A DNA stretch of 14,281 bases, from the NCBI GenBank assembly GCA_030428405.1, contig JAUIEH010000023.1, positions 1 through 14,281 of the forward strand, read 5' to 3'. Positions 13,521 through 14,281 of this stretch are shown here, one piece after another (the first letter of the stretch is position 1; the number at the start of each line of letters is the position of its first letter). Source of the stretch: Alphaproteobacteria bacterium. GTDB taxonomy: Bacteria > Pseudomonadota > Alphaproteobacteria > Caulobacterales > Maricaulaceae. The notes under the pieces are model-generated. The model was not told where the DNA came from and did no database searches. It saw nothing but the letters and a program-made list of their open reading frames with translations. A program made the position numbers and the translations under genes.

Positions 13521-14239
13521 CGAGTGCGGCGGTCCGCTCCGCAGCGGCGCTGAAGCCGCATGACGTCGTGCTCGAAGTCGCCGGCGTCGAGCTGACGCTC
13601 GACCGCTCGGGCGCAGCCTGGCTTGCGGCGGAACGCGCCTTGATCGTCGCCGACCTCCATCTCGAGAAGGGGTCGGCGTTCGCGCAGAAGGGCGTTTTCC
13701 TGCCGCCCTTCGACACGCGCGCGACGCTCGACCGCCTGGAAGCGCTGATCGAGACTTATCGTCCGCACACGCTTGTTGCACTTGGCGACAGCTTTCATGA
13801 CGCGGATTGCGAAGCGCGCATGGACAAGAGCGACATTGACCGGCTAGCCGCGCTGACGCGGTCGGTGCGCGCCTGGGTCTGGATTGAAGGCAATCACGAT
13901 CCCAAGCCGCCCGCCCATATTGGCGGCGAGACCATGGCGGAGTGCGCGTTCGGTCCGTTGCTGCTGCGCCATGAGCCCGCCGAACATCCCGTGCGCGGTG
14001 AGGCGGCGGGCCACCTTCATCCGTGTGCGCGCGTAGCGCGGCGCGGGCGCGCCATCCGCCGGCGCTGCTTCATCAGCGATGGCGACCGCATTATCCTTCC
14101 CGCGCTCGGCGCGTTTGCGGGCGGTCTCAATGTCTGCGACGAGGCTTATGCGGGCCTGTTCGGCGCGCCGCCCAGCGTGTTCATGCTCGGGCGCGATCGC
14201 GTCTACGCCGTCAGCGCGCGCCAGCTGCTCAGCGATTGA
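13517..14239 (+). CDS. pdeM: Ligase-associated DNA damage response phosphoesterase/endonuclease PdeM
   Basis: A 240-aa calcineurin-like metallophosphoesterase of the PdeM type, the phosphoesterase of the ligase-associated repair set; homologues act on DNA or phosphodiester ends with manganese. The dinuclear metal site is intact: VADLHLEKG (Asp46, His48), ALGDSFHD (Asp91), EGNHD (Asn126, His127), RHEP (His152) and AGHLHP (His166, His168). The end segment CFISDGDRIILPALGAFAGGLNV (split) matches the family signature in which the LPA(F/L)GAF(T/A)GG motif follows a Cys-Phe. Length is typical (about 220-240). The start overlaps the GFA stop by four bases, with only weak SD (GAAG), indicating coupling. 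In many genomes pdeM directly follows the helicase; here four unrelated genes lie between. The next gene to the right probably converges within about ten bases. Confidence 0.93.
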   Translation: MTSAAVRSAAALKPHDVVLEVAGVELTLDRSGAAWLAAERALIVADLHLEKGSAFAQKGVFLPPFDTRATLDRLEALIETYRPHTLVALGDSFHDADCEARMDKSDIDRLAALTRSVRAWVWIEGNHDPKPPAHIGGETMAECAFGPLLLRHEPAEHPVRGEAAGHLHPCARVARRGRAIRRRCFISDGDRIILPALGAFAGGLNVCDEAYAGLFGAPPSVFMLGRDRVYAVSARQLLSD

Positions 14240-14248
14240 CGGCGACGT

Positions 14249-14281
14249 TCAGCGTCTGCGGAACGCGGCTGCTGCGATCAG
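14249..14281 (-). CDS. Possible 3' end of a leftward gene entering from the right edge
   Basis: On the minus strand the last bases read in frame as LIAAAAFRRR followed by TGA (14251-14249). A hydrophobic stretch ending in Arg residues is the usual tail of small membrane proteins, and it would converge on pdeM with a nine-base gap, matching the dense packing elsewhere. Ten codons are too few for certainty or a family call. Confidence 0.3.
   Translation of the reverse strand: MIAAAAFRRR

Noticed and set aside
1..14281. Mobile element, CRISPR, tRNA or prophage signals
   Set aside because: I found no transposase, integrase, terminal inverted repeats, regularly spaced repeats or tRNA-like folds; the gene mix looks chromosomal.

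Overview
The window is compact, GC-rich chromosomal DNA that reads as an alphaproteobacterium, probably a marine Hyphomonadaceae/Maricaulaceae-type lineage. This rests on a DUF6460 protein, an alphaproteobacterial-type ligase-associated Lhr helicase, a DUF6438 lipoprotein and short intergenic gaps; no marker gene is present, so the placement is an inference. I see no tRNA, rRNA, CRISPR array, insertion sequence, integrase or attachment site. No stretch longer than 300 bases lacks a gene.

Layout. Bases 1-3913 are a leftward series: a 241-aa two-helix membrane protein (3913-3188), an ATP-dependent DNA ligase homologue (3149-1551), an MscS channel (1371-532) and a small DUF6460 membrane protein (456-142). 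A rightward AbgT-type transporter follows (4084-5706). It converges on a DUF6438 lipoprotein (6247-5711). A leftward LysE/RhtB exporter-TauE/SafE permease pair (7774-6387) is joined by an ATGA overlap. The rightward Lhr-core helicase (7773-10328) starts head-to-head with the exporter. A leftward 491-aa protein of unknown family (11825-10350) comes next, then a YaiI/UPF0178 protein (11958-12413), a secreted SRPBCC protein (12985-12431), and finally a GFA/CENP-V zinc protein (13143-13520) overlapping pdeM (13517-14239).

The most interesting theme is DNA repair. Ligase, Lhr-core helicase and PdeM phosphoesterase are three of the four members of the bacterial 'ligase-associated DNA damage response' set; the fourth, an MBL-fold exonuclease, is absent here. 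In most genomes these genes are adjacent. Here they are spread over about 12.7 kb on both strands with transport and metabolic genes between them. The helicase and PdeM keep their catalytic motifs, but the ligase homologue is full length while having lost the nucleotidyl-accepting lysine and key residues of almost every other nucleotidyltransferase motif. It looks like a catalytically dead pseudo-ligase, kept either for a structural role or as an early stage of decay.

The other genes are mostly envelope and transport functions (osmotic channel, folate-catabolite-type transporter, amino-acid-type exporter, sulfur/organo-anion permease, lipoprotein) plus small housekeeping proteins. Both window edges may carry a few codons of neighbouring leftward genes.
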